64,000 nt of DNA from assembly GCF_901709675.1 (NCBI RefSeq), contig NC_051101.1, forward strand, positions 4,031,501 through 4,095,500, in the 5' to 3' direction. Position 1 is the stretch's first letter; every line of letters begins with the position of its first letter. Position numbers and translations under genes: made by a program. Positions 61,961 to 64,000 of this stretch are shown here, piece by piece. This stretch comes from Syngnathus acus (lineage: Eukaryota > Chordata > Actinopteri > Syngnathiformes > Syngnathidae). The notes under the pieces are model-generated. The model searched no databases. It was not told the origin of the DNA and worked only from the letters and a program-made list of their open reading frames with translations.

Positions 61961-62317
61961 ACAGTGTGTAACCTTGTGATTGATTAATGTTCAGCCATTT
62001 TAAACCCCACTAGTCTGGTAATCTTTAATTTTGTTACATGGGTCAAGCATCATAGTATCGGACGCTGACATGTCTCTCCGCCATCTTTCTACTATGGAAC
62101 CCCAAAGGGGACAAAAATAGCAAATTTGCTACAGCCTGTGTAACAAATACAATGCACTTTGTCACTAAAGGGAAAATTAGAAGACATTGTGGTAGGCTTG
62201 CAACATTGTTGTCTGTGTGGCACTGAAGTGCGCGTGCTTCAAAATGAACACGCATTGAATTTATATCATTGCATTCTATTAGTTCACCACTAGATGTCAC
62301 TAAATAATACACACTGT
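61961..62317. mobile_element. Candidate miniature element with 10-bp inverted ends
   Basis: ACAGTGTGTA at 61961-61970 and its exact complement TACACACTGT at 62308-62317 bound 357 bases without coding capacity. No clear target duplication is seen. The arrangement fits a decayed miniature transposon but could be chance. Confidence 0.5.
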
Positions 62318-62319
62318 CC

Positions 62320-64000
62320 GTTAACTGAATATGAGGATAGAGAATAGTCGTAATACTACACCCAGAATTGATCTTGTTAGTTCAACCAGCAGTCACGTCA
62401 CTCAATCAATAAACACCAATGAGGCCATTCACTTCTGCATTAACCGAAAAACATTTAATTTACAAAAGAAGAGAGACACCCAATAGGGGAGACAATAAAA
62501 TAGATTGATGCCATTACAAGACAGCATTTATTAATAATGCAGAGAAGTTATATAAGGGTTTAATATGTAGATAATCTGTTTCATTACCCGTTATCTTTGT
62601 CCCTCATGTTATTTCCTATAGTCCTGAGTTACTATGGTATCTTAAATATAAATTGTATTGGTATAGTATTCAATTGACTGACTTACAGGCTACGCGAATT
62701 CAATTCAGTTTCCAATCTTTGCCGGTGTGCAAGGTTATCTGTCTTTATTGTATCTTTGACTGGTGACAAGGATGGAGTCCAATTTAAGGCCAGGCTCTGG
62801 CTCCTCATGTCCCTGAATTGGAAACGTTGATGGAACAATGGAAAACATTCAACCCATACATTGACAAGCTCGATTGATTTAATTGAACAATTTTCTCAAA
62901 CTTAAGTGGTCCACATTGGAACCACATGGTATTCCAAAATCACCTGACATGTTTCAATAGGGTGGCACGATTAATGCATGTGCACGGTTTGAATATGGGT
63001 TTCCTTTCTGTGCATACGTTTGCAAGTCCTCCCCCTGCTTCCATGGCTTTTCTCCAGGGACTCTGGCTTCCTCCCACTTTCCAAAACATGCTTCTTAGGT
63101 TGATTGAAGACTCTATATCAGGGGTCCCTGAAAAAAACCCCAATGCGGCCTAGCCTCACCCCAGACTTGACCTCCAGTGGCCCCCAAGTAAATTGAGTTT
63201 GAGACCCCTGCTCTATATAATATATAATTATATAGTGAATAATTGTCATTCCAGGGTATAGGCTTTTTGTCAACTCACTCATGAATCTAGCGGTATAGAA
63301 AATGGATAGATTGATGGATTTTCAACAGGTCACACCCAATAATTGTCTGCTAGTTAGTCAATAGACACTTAATAGAATGTATAATGATGAGGAGTGATTC
63401 TAATTTGTTACAAATTTAGGCCAGATAAGACAAAAGAGTCGAAAACAGAAGGTACAATGTTTGCCACAACTTAAAACTGCATTCAGGCTCTTAAATTTCA
63501 TTACAATATGTACTCTATGTTCAGTCTTAAATCACTAGGAGGCTTACATTTCATTGCAATATGTACTTTATGTTTAGTCTTAAATCACTTTGTTCAATTT
63601 GTGAGTGTGTGTACTTGCATCTCAAAACAGACAAGATCTGCCTTGGTGGTGCCCTGTTAAACAAAAATGCAGTGGGAGGATAAGGGTTATCTTACAAATT
63701 AAACTCACAAATTTGCACACGCACACACACACGTGCTTACACTTGGTTCTTGCTCTTGAACAAAGACAGCCTCATTGCAAAAGCTACTTGGGGTAATTGT
63801 GTCAGTTGCATGGTGTAGGAAGCCGCTCATGTAAGGGGGGAGCTGGAAGAAAGAACATAAGAAGAAAAAGGAGATAAAGAGGAAGCCGGGGCTAGAGGGG
63901 GCTGCTTGCTAATTGGAGCCAAATGCGCTGCAGAGGGAGGGAAGTGGTTTGCTATGATGCCTGGACCTTAATTCTCTCATACACAATCCTCCGCCTGACG
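62320..64000. other. Noncoding sequence at the window end
   Basis: The segment 63118-63212 is a hAT-like end fragment (AAATTGAGTTTGAGACCCCTGC) shared with 28.6 kb. A pair of similar 60-base segments at 63495-63540 and 63550-63595 (TACAATATGTACT... TCTTAAATCACT) is a short local duplication. The last 170 bases are purine-rich and richer in CpG and might approach a promoter, but nothing firm can be said. Confidence 0.4.

Overview
This window is nuclear DNA from a ray-finned (teleost) fish. It has spliced vertebrate genes with short introns and GT-AG junctions. It also carries fish-type repeats: L2-like LINE tails, tRNA-derived SINEs, decayed Tc1 transposase, and hAT-like miniature elements. Seven protein-coding genes can be assembled exon by exon with intact frames. 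The species cannot be fixed from the sequence alone.

Block A (1-11.1 kb) matches the human 1p34 neighbourhood. It contains rhbdl2 (+, intramembrane serine protease), a short gja9-like connexin (+), mycbp (-) and rragc (+, RagC GTPase of mTORC1 signalling). Between rragc and the next gene lies a repeat field (12.2-14.64 kb). A ~155-bp satellite there was hit by a palindromic miniature transposon and then re-amplified as a 235-bp unit carrying a long hairpin.

Block B (15.4-38.3 kb, with a probable distant 5' exon near 53.7 kb) matches the human 8q24 neighbourhood. It contains tbc1d31 (-, centrosomal WD40/TBC/coiled-coil protein), derl1 (+, ERAD channel component, sharing an upstream region with tbc1d31) and zhx2 (-, zinc-finger/homeobox repressor). 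zhx2 is cut into 11 coding exons, whereas I recall a single coding exon in mammals.

From 38.3 kb to 64 kb I find no complete gene. There is a tandem 155-bp duplication, a hAT element with an exact 8-bp target duplication, and a telomere-like array nested in a miniature element with a SINE inside it. There are also Tc1 remnants, SINEs, a CpG-dense promoter-like segment (about 53.0-54.1 kb) and one unassigned candidate exon (61.27-61.39 kb).

The genes do not form one pathway. The clearest local logic is divergent pairs (mycbp/rragc, tbc1d31/derl1) and convergent pairs (gja9-like/mycbp, derl1/zhx2). The sequence gives no sign of a new multi-gene system. The most unusual points are the zhx2 exon structure, the hairpin satellite lying at the junction of two human synteny blocks, and the telomere-like nested array.
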